Assembly (NCBI GenBank): GCA_037893225.1
Contig: JAZGUH010000491.1
Span: forward strand, 310,001 to 374,000
DNA: 64,000 nucleotides
From: Hippasteria phrygiana
Taxonomy: Eukaryota; Echinodermata; Asteroidea; Valvatida; Goniasteridae
Reading direction: 5' to 3'
The position numbers and the translations under genes were made by a program. Of this stretch, positions 18,601 through 25,765 are shown in pieces. How positions within the stretch are numbered: position 1 is the first letter of the stretch; each line of letters starts with the position of its first letter. The notes under the pieces were generated by a model. The model searched no databases and was not told where the DNA came from. It was given only the letters and a program-made list of their open reading frames with translations.

Positions 18601-20693
18601 CTCATATTATTGTGATGCACAGTGTTGTAACCAAGTCATTTTTTCTCAAGTCAAGTCACAAGTCAAATTTTCCCAAGTCAATTTAAGTCCCAAGTCAATT
18701 TTTTCCAAGTCAAGTCCCAAGTCAATTTCGTTCAAGTCAAGTACCAAGTCTCGAGTCAATTGTTAGTAAATAAAAATTCCAAGGACAAAATGACAGTGCA
18801 TAGGCTAGCACGCATGCACTGTACAAAATCAACCTGGTGTGCCATTTCGACAATTGATAATATTCATTAACAATACTACTTCGGCAATTCCACCGTCACT
18901 AACCTTACATTACTGTCACGTCACTTTCATCCCTCACAGCTTCAAAGCCTATTGACCAATCTAAGGCAAAACTGCCACTACATGGAATGGTGGTAAGGCC
19001 CACCAAGAGACACAAAGAACAACTCAGAACTTTGGTTCCTGTTTTCTGAACATTCAGTTTATTGGTCGTCACTAACGTTACCAAAAAAGGTGTACTTAAG
19101 GCTGCTGTTAACACCGATTGTCTTCTAAACTGGTTGAACTCAATTCAAAAGTACCTGTCTTTTTAAACACACAGAGGTCAGAGCTGAACATTTAAATGAA
19201 CATTAATTAAAATCAATTAGCAATCTAGGCAGGATTTGCCTCATCGGTATTAAGTGATGCCACTTGCGTTACGTCACTAGCGTTGGAGAAATCACCCAAA
19301 AAGTCCTATGTTCCAAATACAGTGGATTGCCAATATACCGAACATTCGGCTGTACCGAACACCATCCTTGGCTCCCAAATTTGTGTACAAAACTTAACCG
19401 AACATTGTTGTTGAAAAAAAAGGCAACGGATTAAAAAAATGTACTTGGCATTTGGGCTATTTGTAATTCCCAAACGGCCGCAGCTTTATTTATTATTTCC
19501 CCAAGGAATAGAAGGGAAAAGCCAACTGTTGCTTTAGAATTCGGTAAGCTTAGAAAGTATGAACATGTAATTACATAATTGAATGGCCGGCACATGTTTA
19601 AAGTCGTCCTTAAGTAACCGGCGGCTGAAAATCGCTATACCGAATGATCGCGCAATGTTCGTTATAGCGGCGTTCCACTGTAATATTTTACAAAACATTC
19701 AGAGCTAATTTAATCAAAGAGTTTGTTATCCACATTATATTCAAAATGCAACCCCCCCCCCAAAAAAAAAATCAATGCTTTCTGAACTATGATCATTTGT
19801 GCCCTTGCAGGTGCTTCATGAAAAGGAAGGCAAGGTGTTCTGTTTGACCCACGCCCTGGAGCTGGCTCAGAGGGGCAAACTCAACAGGAACTACAAGCTC
19901 ATGTACAGATATGACGAGGTCAGTCAGGGGTCACAAGCCTTGAAATAGATGTAATGACATCACGCCCTGTTTTACCTCATTACATTCGTGCAGCCAGGTT
20001 GGGGCGGAGCAACGTGCCGTGGTATCACGGTATGCATTTCAGTGCATGCAATTTGGGATCATGTCAATTTCTGCCTGTTTTCTGTTTTGGACAAACATCG
20101 TGATTATATTTTGTAAACCCATAAGGAAACGATGGTTTCCCTTAGGCCCTGTAATGAAGTAACAGTGATTCTCAAAATGAGCATCTACGTACAATACTAC
20201 CAGCGTCTCAAAAGTCTCCCATTTCTGTCCAGTTTACCTATGATTCCCAAATTCTGGCTCTCTTTCTCTTAAAAACCAAAAGGATCTTACTGTGCCACTT
20301 GGTTCAGAGAATTTGTAATAACACAGAACTGTGCACGGTTTCCTTGTTAGAGCTGTACAAATGCACATTTGTGCTACTTTATTCTTCAAACGGACAAACT
20401 CTGATTCGTTCTTTTTATCGTAGGTAACCAGTGTAAAATTTTGAAATGTTTGCACGAATGGGATTTTTTGCATGAAGTATAACCTGTCATGTCCTTTGTG
20501 GTTTGATCCTGACTGGAGCCCTGGACATGAATTTTTACATTTGTATTATTTCCCCCCTCAGAGCCAGCTAGACAACATAGTGTGTGATCCCCATTCTCCC
20601 AGAGACAGGCAGTCGCCCACCAAGAGGACTTCACCGAGCCGGCGCAGTTTGCTGCGCAAGCAGGACAGCAGCAGCAGCAGGGAAACAAGATGA
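620..20693 (+). CDS. jarid2: Jarid2 (Jumonji) 3' half, 11 exons, C-terminal 452 residues
   Basis: JARID2 is a nuclear accessory subunit of Polycomb repressive complex 2 with a catalytically dead JmjC domain. Exons are 620-674, 2374-2525, 3839-3921, 6219-6254, 7624-7809, 10414-10528, 12695-12877, 14291-14424, 18319-18493, 19811-19918 and 20562-20693. All junctions are GT-AG, all phases agree, and the total is 1359 nt including TGA. Residues about 40-270 cover the JmjN-distal segment and JmjC domain; signatures are GSGFP, HNWNLNN, YLHTGAS, YCIP and CGYNVAETIHYATPSW. Residues about 355-400 form a C5HC2-like finger (CCVCQQMC and FCLTH) followed by KLMYRYDE. The tail is Ser/Arg rich. The iron ligands of active JmjC enzymes are absent (WNCDR where KDM5 has WHIED; CTASIS where KDM5 has YHSGF), as expected for JARID2. 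The ARID and JmjN exons must lie before base 1. Identification rests on remembered family motifs, order and exon phase; no search was run. Confidence 0.95.
766..977. mobile_element. hAT miniature element, CAAGTCC type
   Basis: Ends are CAGGGCTGTAGTCGAGTCC and, reversed, CACAGCTGTAGTCGAGTCC. Flanks TACATTCC and TACATTTC match in 7 of 8 bases, the hAT duplication size. The ends carry repeated CAAGTCC/GGACTTG words. The interior is shared with the element at 37501-37690. Confidence 0.8.
985..1125. repeat. hAT-like end leading into a 12-bp tandem array
   Basis: A second CAGTGATGTAGTCGAGACC-type end starts where the previous element's flanking duplication finishes. It runs into about nine copies of ATTCACAAGACC. 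The matching right end was not found. Confidence 0.7.
1240..1437 (+). mobile_element. TTAA-bounded miniature element, GCCATATGGCG type
   Basis: Starts TTAACCCTTTACGTACGGAT and has the palindrome GCCATATGGC, then TGTTTGTGCAGTTTCAATCC. An inverted copy is at 58991-59199 and a fragment at 31107-31182. TTAA at the outer end suggests a piggyBac- or Kolobok-type target, which is inference. Confidence 0.6.
1438..2060. other. Jarid2 intron, no gene seen
   Basis: AT-rich, then unique-looking sequence. A near-palindrome around 1725-1750 (TGCCCCACAATGTACAGTGC / CATTGTGGGGCA) is the only structure noted. Confidence 0.4.
2061..2339 (+). mobile_element. CAGGGGTGAGATT miniature element
   Basis: The right end AATCTCACCCCTG mirrors the family left end CAGGGGTGAGATT (here CTGGGGTGGCATT). 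The core is shared with the copies at 9462, 13711, 30935, 43188 and 46731. A perfect 6-bp duplication, AGTGTA, flanks it (2055-2060 and 2340-2345). Confidence 0.85.
2374..2525 (+). CDS. jarid2: Jarid2 exon b (GRGRSLNLTQFCKMANN segment)
   Basis: The acceptor is TTCTAAATTCCAG and the donor GAG|GTGAGT. It encodes residues 19-69, including GRGRSLNLTQFCKMANNFQ and NDPSPTEVE, which match the KGRSVSLTTF...EPAPAEIE stretch of vertebrate JARID2. It is bracketed closely by transposons: a hAT-like miniature element ends 34 bp upstream (2339) and a GGTACC-type hAT copy starts 38 bp downstream (2563). Confidence 0.93.
2563..3142 (+). mobile_element. hAT element, GGTACC type
   Basis: Left end TAGGGGTGTACGGGAATCGG, right end (reversed) TAGGGCTGTGTCTCCGAACC. 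Subterminal GGTACCCGCGG repeats form a short tandem array at 2606-2652. Flanks GATGGAGT and GTTGGTGT agree in 6 of 8 bases. No transposase remains. Confidence 0.75.
3143..3838. other. Jarid2 intron with degenerate GTACTTG/GACTCGAC words
   Basis: 3145-3390 holds many degenerate repeats of GTACTTG and GACTCGA, like the subterminal arrays of hAT copies but without clear ends. 3645-3735 is a C-rich low-complexity tract. No gene seen. Confidence 0.4.
3839..3921 (+). CDS. jarid2: Jarid2 exon c (EFWR segment)
   Basis: The acceptor is TTGTTACAG and the donor AG|GTACGA. It encodes REFWRTVESGQSHVSVQ and then RADVDTAISG, matching the EYWRLVEEK...VDTNTHG segment of JARID2. It begins in phase 0 and leaves two bases (AG) for the 36-nt exon that follows. 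Confidence 0.93.
3922..5202. other. Jarid2 intron, no gene seen
   Basis: Contains a diverged tandem pair around 4150-4290 and 4300-4445 (CTGCAGAAAG...CTTTCTTC...TCTGCCATCTCGTAAAAACAG words) and a C-run at 4607-4620. No coding similarity recognised. Confidence 0.35.
5204..5914. mobile_element. Candidate hAT element, GACTAGTCG type
   Basis: Blocks rich in GACTAGTCG and its variants lie at 5217-5270 and 5775-5905, as would fit the two subterminal regions of one element. The outer ends are degenerate (TAGTCTTTGGTGGGCGACTA and a reversed CAAGATTGTGCGACTAGTC) and no target duplication was found. A SINE is embedded at 5634-5734. Confidence 0.5.
5634..5734 (-). mobile_element. tRNA-derived SINE, family 1
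   Basis: Minus-strand copy: CTGACAATCTGGGAGACCGC, then GGGCAAGATAGCTCAGTTGG and GCGCCGGTACGGTATTCCGG. It is deleted between the anticodon region and the CCCTTGTGG tail, so the B box is lost. Confidence 0.75.
6219..6254 (+). CDS. jarid2: Jarid2 exon d, 36-nt microexon (GSGFP...PFAK)
   Basis: The acceptor is CTACTCTGTAG and the donor CAA|GTAAGT. With the flanking split codons it reads SGFPHRKTDPFAK, joining exon c to exon e as ISG-SGFP...PFAK-HNWN. Without it the conserved GxGFP motif of JARID2 would be missing although the outer exons would still join in frame. Its length is a multiple of three, so skipping would be silent for the reading frame. Confidence 0.92.
6255..7168. other. Jarid2 intron, unique-looking
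   Basis: T-rich low-copy sequence between the microexon and a miniature element. No gene, RNA or repeat recognised. Confidence 0.35.
7169..7443 (+). mobile_element. CAGGGGTGAGATT-related miniature element, subfamily 2
   Basis: Ends CAAGAGGTGAGATTT and AAATCTCACCCCCTG. The interior (CCAAAATGACCTCTG...CATTTTTCAGCAAC) is shared with 14458-15085. Flanks ATTTTG and ATTTTT match in 5 of 6 bases. Confidence 0.75.
7624..7809 (+). CDS. jarid2: Jarid2 exon e (JmjC core)
   Basis: A C-rich acceptor (CATCAACCACAG) is followed by codons for HNWNLNNVGNNHGNLLQVLP, then VGMLYSTETWNCDRHALP and IEYLHTGAS. This is the first half of the JmjC barrel. At the usual Fe(II)-binding HxE/D position it has WNCDR, so the metal site is not formed. 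The donor is ATACA|GTGAGT. Confidence 0.95.
7810..8990. other. Jarid2 intron, no gene seen
   Basis: AT-rich, low-copy sequence with a short tandem duplication at 8657-8700 (ACTGCTGATATATAATGAATTT twice). Nothing else recognised. Confidence 0.35.
9000..9404. repeat. AATCCTCC-rich repeat
   Basis: Many degenerate copies of AATCCTCC/GGAGGATT, ending in GGATGGTTAGAGTTAA. Reversed, that end (TTAACTCTAACCATCCCAAA) matches the sequence starting at 63934. Probably one family of mobile element with self-similar ends. Confidence 0.5.
9462..9731 (+). mobile_element. CAGGGGTGAGATT miniature element
   Basis: Complete copy, CAGAGGTGAGATT to AATCTCACCCCTG, with the core TGTAAAAGTGGATATAGACC. A perfect 6-bp duplication AATATT flanks it (9456-9461 and 9732-9737). 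Confidence 0.85.
9834..10310. mobile_element. Foldback element with ~80-bp inverted ends
   Basis: GCCTATCTTAACATTTGTGC...GGCTAGAGGCATCTCTC at 9840-9900 is inverted at 10226-10310 (GAGACGCCTCTAGCC...). It ends about 100 bp before the exon at 10414. No coding content. Confidence 0.6.
10414..10528 (+). CDS. jarid2: Jarid2 exon f (YCIP segment)
   Basis: The acceptor is GTTCTTATAG and the donor ATG|GTTAGT. It encodes HYCIPRVHQEKVLQAMQTL and PNLCAKKPHCLHDKSFLCM, matching the WYCIPAEEENK...ESNVM stretch of human JARID2. The usual Trp before YCIP is His here, created across the split codon CA|T. Confidence 0.92.
11041..11294 (+). mobile_element. TTAA-type miniature element, CTATTCAGTGTGG family
   Basis: Shares ACTCAATCCATTCATGTTTC, CTATTCAGTG and GCCCGTTCTTGGCATACCAG with copies at 54416, 59196 and 59931. 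The 5' end is truncated. Confidence 0.65.
11295..11530. mobile_element. ATGTGATTTTGGACCC-type element, partial
   Basis: The core ATTAAACCCAGAAGTCACAA and the inverted words CAATGAGGGTCCAAAATCAC / GTGATTTTGGACACCCATTG match the element nested in the hAT copy at 40.1-40.5 kb. Confidence 0.6.
11605..12025. mobile_element. Inverted-repeat element, TTTTACTACACCTCATAAAT
   Basis: TTTTACTACACCTCATAAAT at 11605 is mirrored by ATTTATGAGGTGTAGTAAAA ending at 12025. The interior of about 380 bp has no coding signal. Confidence 0.7.
12026..12189. repeat. Near-perfect 164-bp palindrome
   Basis: Arms of about 70 bp run from CAAATACAGCATGG to CCATGCTGTATTTG. The tip of the fold is GGTAGTCGAGCTGACCTACA on the right arm, with a short loop (CCTCCGCTTCGCG). 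A foldback transposon or replication-born palindrome. Confidence 0.8.
12195..12488. mobile_element. Foldback miniature element
   Basis: Outer words TACAGTACATTGGATTTGAA and TTCAATTGCAATGTACTGTA are imperfect inverted repeats around GTTAAC. The interior is an imperfect palindrome rich in TTCCCAC/GTGGGAA. Confidence 0.6.
12695..12877 (+). CDS. jarid2: Jarid2 exon g (C-terminal half of JmjC)
   Basis: The acceptor is TGTTTCCCTTAG and the donor CAA|GTGAGT, both in phase 0. It encodes 61 residues including GIPVYRLEQHSGEFLVSLPG and SCGYNVAETIHYATPSW. The second Fe ligand (His of YHSGF in active enzymes) is replaced (CTASIS). A 17-bp GATCGGGCC minisatellite begins about 25 bases beyond the donor. 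Confidence 0.95.
12900..13045. repeat. 17-bp minisatellite (AATCCCCCGATCGGGCC) plus C-run
   Basis: About seven units, then a run of some 22 C residues (13018-13039) and a last half unit. The array starts about 25 bases after the donor of the exon ending at 12877. The unit core CCCGATCGGG is self-complementary. Confidence 0.85.
13384..13705 (-). mobile_element. Non-LTR retrotransposon 3' end, minus strand
   Basis: Reversed, it reads GGGTTACCCTCATTAAAGAT then an AAAT-type tail (TAAATAAATAAATAAAT). This resembles the 3'UTR and short-repeat tail of CR1/L2-like LINEs. No reverse-transcriptase codons were seen. Confidence 0.55.
13711..13918 (+). mobile_element. CAGGGGTGAGATT miniature element, 3' truncated
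   Basis: Left end CAGGGGTGAGATTTGTCAGG and the family core, broken off after GACCTGGGGTC. The right end is missing. Confidence 0.8.
14029..14298. repeat. Palindrome array overlapping the exon h splice acceptor
   Basis: Two complete hairpins (arms 14029-14069/14079-14119 and 14140-14180/14190-14229) have 40-41-bp arms and the same 9-base loop CTGGCGACC. A third left arm (14250-14289) runs into GGTCGCCAG, the reverse complement of that loop. Those bases are the acceptor G and the first eight coding bases of the exon at 14291. Confidence 0.92.
14291..14424 (+). CDS. jarid2: Jarid2 exon h (post-JmjC helical segment)
   Basis: It encodes VASELHQASEFSMEQLL followed by TLLRTKTGNSLNSKKLFKVL, matching the KPFSMEKLLYQI...ISALLDELR region of JARID2. 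The acceptor ATTCATTCAG and the first eight coding bases belong to a palindromic repeat present as two full copies directly upstream (14029-14229). The donor is AG|GTCAGT, phase 2. Confidence 0.9.
14512..14650 (+). mobile_element. tRNA-derived SINE, family 2
   Basis: Head GGTACCCGCTGCTATATTGG, then CTCGGTGGTTGCGTGGTAAG, a CTGC...GCAG anticodon-type stem and GGGTTCGAGTCCCATCCGAG. It has A- and B-box-like words, then a T-rich tail. Confidence 0.75.
14767..14897 (+). mobile_element. tRNA-derived SINE, family 2
   Basis: Second copy. The acceptor-like ends GCTCGG and CCGAGC pair in six bases, and TGGTTGAGTGGTAAGAC and GGGTTCGAGTCC are the internal promoter words. A third copy on the minus strand is at 41364-41480. 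Confidence 0.75.
15110..15580 (+). pseudogene. Non-LTR retrotransposon reverse transcriptase, C-terminal remnant
   Basis: Conceptual fragments IQRRVSNLVGQDLASSLEPL, RRSVASLSLF, YYHGRCSSGLSSLVPLSKL and a final SQFKRNVNKYLLSL-stop follow the usual C-terminal order of CR1/L2/Jockey-type LINE proteins. At least one in-frame stop and frame changes break it. The 5' part is absent. Confidence 0.75.
15643..18097 (-). mobile_element. hAT transposon, GGCCGAGG type, with transposase remnant
   Basis: Ends are CAGTGTTGTAGTCAAGGCC and, reversed, CAGTGTTGGGGGTCTCGAG. A perfect 8-bp duplication GTTGGGTG flanks them (15635-15642 and 18098-18105). Both ends carry arrays of GGCCGAGG. The minus strand encodes a hAT dimerisation domain at 15898-16040. 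The centre is CpG-rich and contains nested inverted repeats (16048-16235; and 16275-16330 inverted at 17180-17235). The full transposase is not present. Confidence 0.93.
15898..16040 (-). pseudogene. hAT transposase C-terminal dimerisation domain, remnant
   Basis: Minus-strand reading gives NVPASSAPVERIFSRGGIIM then RPHRANLSQQMLETLMFLKC and NEHIL-stop. P(A/S)(S/T)SAPVER(I/V)FS and LxxLxFLKxN are the hallmark of the hAT C-terminal (Dimer_Tnp_hAT) domain. The reading breaks upstream, where a nested inverted-repeat element (CAAGACCCTTGTG ends) begins. It is an internal remnant and no longer coding. Confidence 0.9.
18319..18493 (+). CDS. jarid2: Jarid2 exon i (first half of C5HC2 finger)
   Basis: The acceptor is TTTTGGTTTCCAG and the donor ATG|GTAACA. 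It encodes RDQELEGRRRLAAIGLNSS, a Ser/Arg linker, and EEKRCCVCQQMCYVSM. This is the Cys-rich half of the C5HC2-type zinc finger that follows JmjC in JARID2 and KDM5 proteins. It lies 222 bp downstream of a 2.45-kb hAT insertion. Confidence 0.94.
18620..18765. mobile_element. hAT-like end, AAGTC type (solo)
   Basis: CAGTGTTGTAACCAAGTC followed by about a dozen degenerate CAAGTC/AAGTCAA words, like the left end of a hAT element. No matching right end was found downstream. It lies in the Jarid2 intron after exon i. Confidence 0.6.
19320..19680. mobile_element. Tc1/mariner (pogo/Tigger-like) miniature element
   Basis: Ends CAGTGGATTGCCAATATACC and, reversed, CAGTGGAACGCCGCTATAAC, with TA on both sides (19318-19319 and 19681-19682). 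CAGTGGAA...TATAACGAACA ends are typical of pogo/Tigger families. The interior of about 360 bp is non-coding. Confidence 0.8.
19811..19918 (+). CDS. jarid2: Jarid2 exon j (second half of finger)
   Basis: The acceptor is GTGCCCTTGCAG and the donor GAG|GTCAGT, both in phase 0. It encodes VLHEKEGKVFCLTHALELAQ and NYKLMYRYDE; the last motif is almost identical in vertebrate JARID2. The CLxH ligands of the C5HC2 consensus are present, but the final Cys pair is not evident. Confidence 0.94.
20562..20693 (+). CDS. jarid2: Jarid2 terminal coding exon
   Basis: A strong pyrimidine tract ending CCCCCCTCAG precedes 43 codons and TGA. The product SQLDNIVCDPHSPRDRQSP then a Lys/Arg/Ser tail (RKQDSSSSRETR) resembles the low-complexity C-terminus of JARID2 after YRYDEEQ. 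The stop codon sits at the start of a degenerate duplication of about 124 bp in the 3'UTR. Confidence 0.88.
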   Translation, partial: SQLDNIVCDPHSPRDRQSPTKRTSPSRRSLLRKQDSSSSRETR

Positions 20694-23600
20694 CTGCGGG
20701 TCAGCCAGTCGCCTCCGACGACGAGAACAGCACATTAGGGGGGATTGTATTGGCTGCTAATAATCGTCGCTCACGTGAGTAATGCAGCGGCTTGCAGCAA
20801 CCGTAGCAAGATGATTGCAGGTCGACCAGTCACCTTCCGCATGAATAGCACAAGGGAGAATCGTATTTTTCTGCAATAACAAAGACTCGCTGCTCACCTC
20901 AGTAATACAACAGCAACGACTGCAGCCGTTTAAGAATCGGTTACCGCTGCGGGGATATAATGGAACCGCTGCCGAATTTAGTTGTCGCCGTGCTTACGAG
21001 AAGACCACACAACAGCAGCAGCAGCGACAGCTTCAGAAGTGACCCGTTTACATGCAGGAGACTCTGATGCTGCCAAGGCATCTTACAGGAACAGCACAGC
21101 ACAGCAGCAGCAGCAGCAGCAGAAACAAGGAACTGCAGCAGGTTACGACACCCACACACCAACGTCAGCACACATGAAGACCGGTTTGCCGAATGCACCA
21201 ATGTTCACTTCCCTTTTTAAAAAAAAGGTTACATCAGTTTTGTAAGGAGATTCATTCCCTAAAACGTAGCTGGTGAGCGTTATAAACTTTCTGTCAAACT
21301 CTTGCTGCATTTTGTAACCGACTACACTTACTCCTCCCAAATGACATTTTTACATGGTATTACAACAAATGCTGCAAAGAATGATGTTTTTTTGTTTTTT
21401 TCAAAACCCTTTCCAGTGAAATTGAAAGGATATGACAACGTACATAGCAATGAGTGTAGTAGAAGACTCTGTTGTACTAACATACTAAGTTAAAGAAGTG
21501 CATAATCTGACAACCTTTAAAAAAAACAAAAAACCAAATCTTCATAGTTTTAGTAGAAAGCAAAGTGGCTGGCATAATTCAGTATGTTCATAATACTACC
21601 CAAGCTAAATCCAAAATGGCATTTATCCCTGACATGTTTGTATGTTCTTTCTGTATTTTTCAGTTGTAAGCAAATGTTTTTTCTCTGTTTTGTCAAAACC
21701 ATTTCGGATTCACAGAAAGCAGTGAATGTCCAAATCTACAGTCCCACCAATTTGTTTTCTTGGTGTCAAAGAATTTTTTCAGATAGTGGGTGAAAAACAT
21801 TACAAAGTAGATCCAGAAACCCATGTGCTAAATGGAGCAGCCTCTATGATAAAAAATGCATTTTTTATTTATTATTTTCCAAGCTTTTAATTAAGCAATT
21901 AAGCCTTTATTAAAAAATATTCAAACACTGCACATACAAAAGAGTACTGAGTTAGTACAAATGTTATTCTACTCACAAAAAAAGAAATGCTGTGAAAATT
22001 TGTAGTATCAGAAATATTGAATTTAGACCTCCTCATGAATCTAAATCTAAGCAGAAAATAAATTTTGAAAAGAATACTGTATCAAATGCAACTATAGACG
22101 ACCAATTGCTACCTGAGTCTACAAAAACAAAACCTTCCCTCATTAGCATGTAGATTTATGCAAAATTAATGTATGCAAAAACTAGTGTCACGTCAAATCT
22201 TCCAAACAGAAATATCTATAAAAAAAAAAGGAACTTCCCATGCACAGTATTCTTTTAGTGCAAAAATAGAACACTCCGATATATCTTTGAATGGTGAGTC
22301 GATTTTTCTCTAGTTTAAAAACATTTTTTTCTGTACCCACAAAACAGTTTTTTTCTTTGGATAGCCTACAACTTGATAGGCCCTGCTGCAAAAAAACCCA
22401 CAAATGTTAGTGTGATTTTTGATTTTTTGCTGTCCCATTTGTTTGTTGCTGTCTGTTCAGTGCTCTAGTTGGCCTATCACCATTTATGACTTCTTAGACA
22501 ATTTTGCCCTTAAGCTGCATGTGCAACAGCATATAACAGCGCACTGCCTATATCTCTGACTGAAGTTGTCTTGAATTTTAAATCTGAGACAACTTTTCTC
22601 ATCGTGTTTATGTGACCACATATGCCTGTACTTGAGGCATATTTTCTTTTGACATGCAATCGCGTATTTCATTTCAGCGCCTGGGTCTATTGGTCTTAAA
22701 ATTGAGATAATGTCTTTGGTATCTATTGAAGATGTGGCAGCCTAAGATGTGGCCAACCTCACCAATTCAGTTTTAGCCCTCTACCTAGAGTGGCTTTTAG
22801 CCTTGTATTGGACGACTTCGATAAAAAAACACACACAAAAAGGCACATGTGGCTAACATGTTTGGAAGTTTTTCTATGGTATTCCGGAGGGCGCCGGTTC
22901 AAATCCCGCTCATGCCAGTTTTCTTTGTTCACTTTGACAAATGTTTTTTCTTTGTCTAAGATTTAGAATGTCACATGATATTTAACTGATGCCGTGATTG
23001 TCTAATGCTTATGAATGGTGATAGGTCAGTTGTAGAGGTGCTGCCTGGCCTACATGTAGCAATGAGAATCTTAGGCATGCAGCAACAATGCTCATGATCC
23101 AAGCTTGTGTATCAAAGTCAAGCCACGCATGTGATTGGCATCCAATGATCACAACCTATTTCCAACTGGTGTGCAAAACTGCAGCAGGCATTGTGAGCCA
23201 GTAACGTACCCTAGAATGCAAAGAATGACACTGAGTGTCCCTCACTACATTAAGGCCAATACAAAATAGTTGTGTTGCCCTCCGCGACCGACCCTAAAAG
23301 TCACAAAAGTTGGGTCAGGTTCTTTTTGTTTATAAAGGATTTTTTTTCAAATCTCACCTTTTTACCGCACAAAATGAACAAGTTTTATTAAAATCATTGT
23401 CATTATACAGCTACGACGGCACAATTGTGCATCTCACTTTCAACCCTATTACTGCTGAATCCATCAATATCAATACGAATTTCCACACACCCAAGGAGGT
23501 TAGGGTTAAATATGTGTACTTTTTACTTCCCGACTTCCGAGTTACACGACATGTAGTACTGTTTTAATGTTTTCATGGATGGTTAAAACAAAAACAAAAA

Positions 23601-25179
23601 ATCAACCGACCGACCTATCCCCCCCCCCCCCTGATTTTTCCCATTTAAGGGCAAGAAAAGTTTTTGGGTTTTTTTGCCTAAGTTTTGCAATGTCATGACA
23701 AGATGGCGGAGTTGTGCACAGATCCCATTCACAACAAATCAGGCCTTTTTAAAATTTCAAGGAAATTTCTCAAGTTTCTGAAGTTAAGGAATGTTTGTTA
23801 ATTTGATTAATCAGAAGAAACATGACCTTTACCTCACAAGCGGTATTCATGGGACCGAGTTCGTTGAAGGAAAGATTGTTAGTTTTGACCGTAAAATTAT
23901 TTGGCAAACAGTCACTAAAACCAATATGCAGTGCCATTCAGCTGCATAAGAGTGTGTGAAATGAGTATGCCTGTATATGAGCCTTCTATTGATGTAAACA
24001 TACATGAATGCTCCAAAAAAAGCTGTTGTTACAGTATTAGAGGAAAGTCTATAGAAAAATTCACACTTTATTCAGTGCAGTTCACATACAATGCAGTCCT
24101 GAAAATATATCCCAATGATTATACTTTTGAAACATGATTTTATTGATATACTGAGAGTTTACAGTCAATAAATGGCGAACAGAACAGCTTCAGAAACAAT
24201 GGAAAGAACAATTTATTGTCCTAAAATATTTTACGTCCAAGAGTATGTAAACGTTTGACCACAACTGTAAGTCAGCTCACAGTTTTTCAAGATGTAATCC
24301 ACCAAATTTCTGTCAACTGAACAAAATTGGCATTTGCTTTCACTGAAAGTATCACTTGAGTGCTTGTTTAGAAACCCAAACATTTTCCCAAGAAATACAA
24401 ATCAAAAATAAATTGTTGTAATGTTTTATTTTGTACTAGACAGACTTAACAGTTTTTTTGAAAGGATAGCTTTCAAAGACTTGGTGGTATGGTATATACT
24501 TTTTCTTGACATTCTCAACATGTTTCTGTGCGTAATAAGAATGTCTTGATACACACAAAAAAAAGGCCATTATGTCCACTCGGACGAGGGCCATAGCCGC
24601 GGTTTGAAAAAGACCACCTGGCCGGTTGGCATCTATAGGCACATTCCTGCACGTACTCAATCCATTGTTTGCCTATTGTTTGCATTACGCTTGACTGCAC
24701 AAGCTGTATTGGCATACAAGCAGCCGGACAGAAGTGGTTGAACGTGGCACCACACTGCCAACGTAGTGCGAATGTTTCTTACAGAAGCTGTACATTTACT
24801 GCGTAGTTTAACACCACTATTAATAAGTTCTCTATTTGCTACAAGAATGTTGTTACTAACCCCGGGTTTTGTACCATGTATAACAGTTAGTTTTAGTGTG
24901 TTTTACTTAAATCCTACAGTAGTACAAATACCGATATGCATTGATCTAAGGGACCAAACTTTACCTATAAACTGCCAGCCTTAGCGCAGAAACCAAACAT
25001 TTTATACGAGAATTTTTACAGTAACAGATATTTCTGAACTCTCAGTGAGAGTCGTCGATATGCTGCACATTAACGTTACAGTACCACGTGTTGTCTATTT
25101 GTAATTGCTTCCAAACTCTTGTGTCGTTTGTGTTGATTTGGGGGGTTTGTCTGATTGGAATATGGATTAGTTTATGATT
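20694..25179 (+). other. Jarid2 3'UTR and downstream low-copy DNA
   Basis: No conserved coding exon is seen. The first 220 bases hold two degenerate copies of a roughly 124-bp unit (20687-20775 and 20811-20905), then CAG-rich stretches near 21013 and 21099-21121. AATAAA hexamers occur at 22057-22062 and several times later, so the poly(A) site cannot be fixed; the first gives a 1.4-kb 3'UTR, similar to vertebrate JARID2. A SINE 3' fragment is at 22879-22942. A fragment of the TTAA family (GGCCATAGCCGCGG...CCTGCACGTACTC) is at 24565-24730. Confidence 0.5.
22879..22942 (+). mobile_element. SINE family 1, 3' fragment
   Basis: GGTATTCCGGAGGGCGCCGG and TTCAAATCCCGCTCATGCCA, then TTTTCTTTGTTCACTTTG. 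Only the half from the anticodon region onward remains. Confidence 0.7.
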
Positions 25180-25187
25180 CCTTTGAT

Positions 25188-25368
25188 CAGGGATGGCTGA
25201 TTTAAATCAACGTGATTTAAATCAGCCAACCCTGATTTAATTTGCTTTTAAGGCTTTAAATACAAAAAAGTGATTTAAATCAGTGATTTTTTTTTTTTAA
25301 ATCATTCGATTTAAATCGCGATTTAAATCAGTGATTTGAATCAACATGATTTAAATCAGCCAACCCTG
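25188..25368. mobile_element. hAT miniature element, GATTTAAATC type
   Basis: CAGGGATGGCTGATTTAAAT at the left and, reversed, CAGGGTTGGCTGATTTAAAT at the right. Flanks CCTTTGAT and CCTGTGAT match in 7 of 8 bases. Almost the whole 181 bp is made of GATTTAAATC words. Confidence 0.85.
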
Positions 25369-25765
25369 CCTGTGATTAAGAAAGATTTGACAGTGTTGCA
25401 ATGATTTGAAATAATCCCGATTTGCTGCGCTTACCTGCTCTAAAGATGCAAAAGAGTGATGTGTTTATACTTGGGTGGTCTTGAGTTTAACCATGAAATG
25501 CTAATGTCCTGAGGTATGCCAAATAGGTTTCGTCAAATTATGAGAAACTTTTACCGGCATACAGAACTCACTGGTTGATTTCACCAGGAAAGCTTTTAAT
25601 GGTTTCACAAGTTGGATAAAGAATTATATCAGAGTGTTGCTTTCTTACCTTATTTTTTTCTTCCAATTTGTTTTACTTGTACTGTTTCCTTCAATGTACA
25701 TGTACTGCTCTCATAAACACTGCACTTTGCATATTCAAGCCGTATAAATGTATGAGGTTACACTA

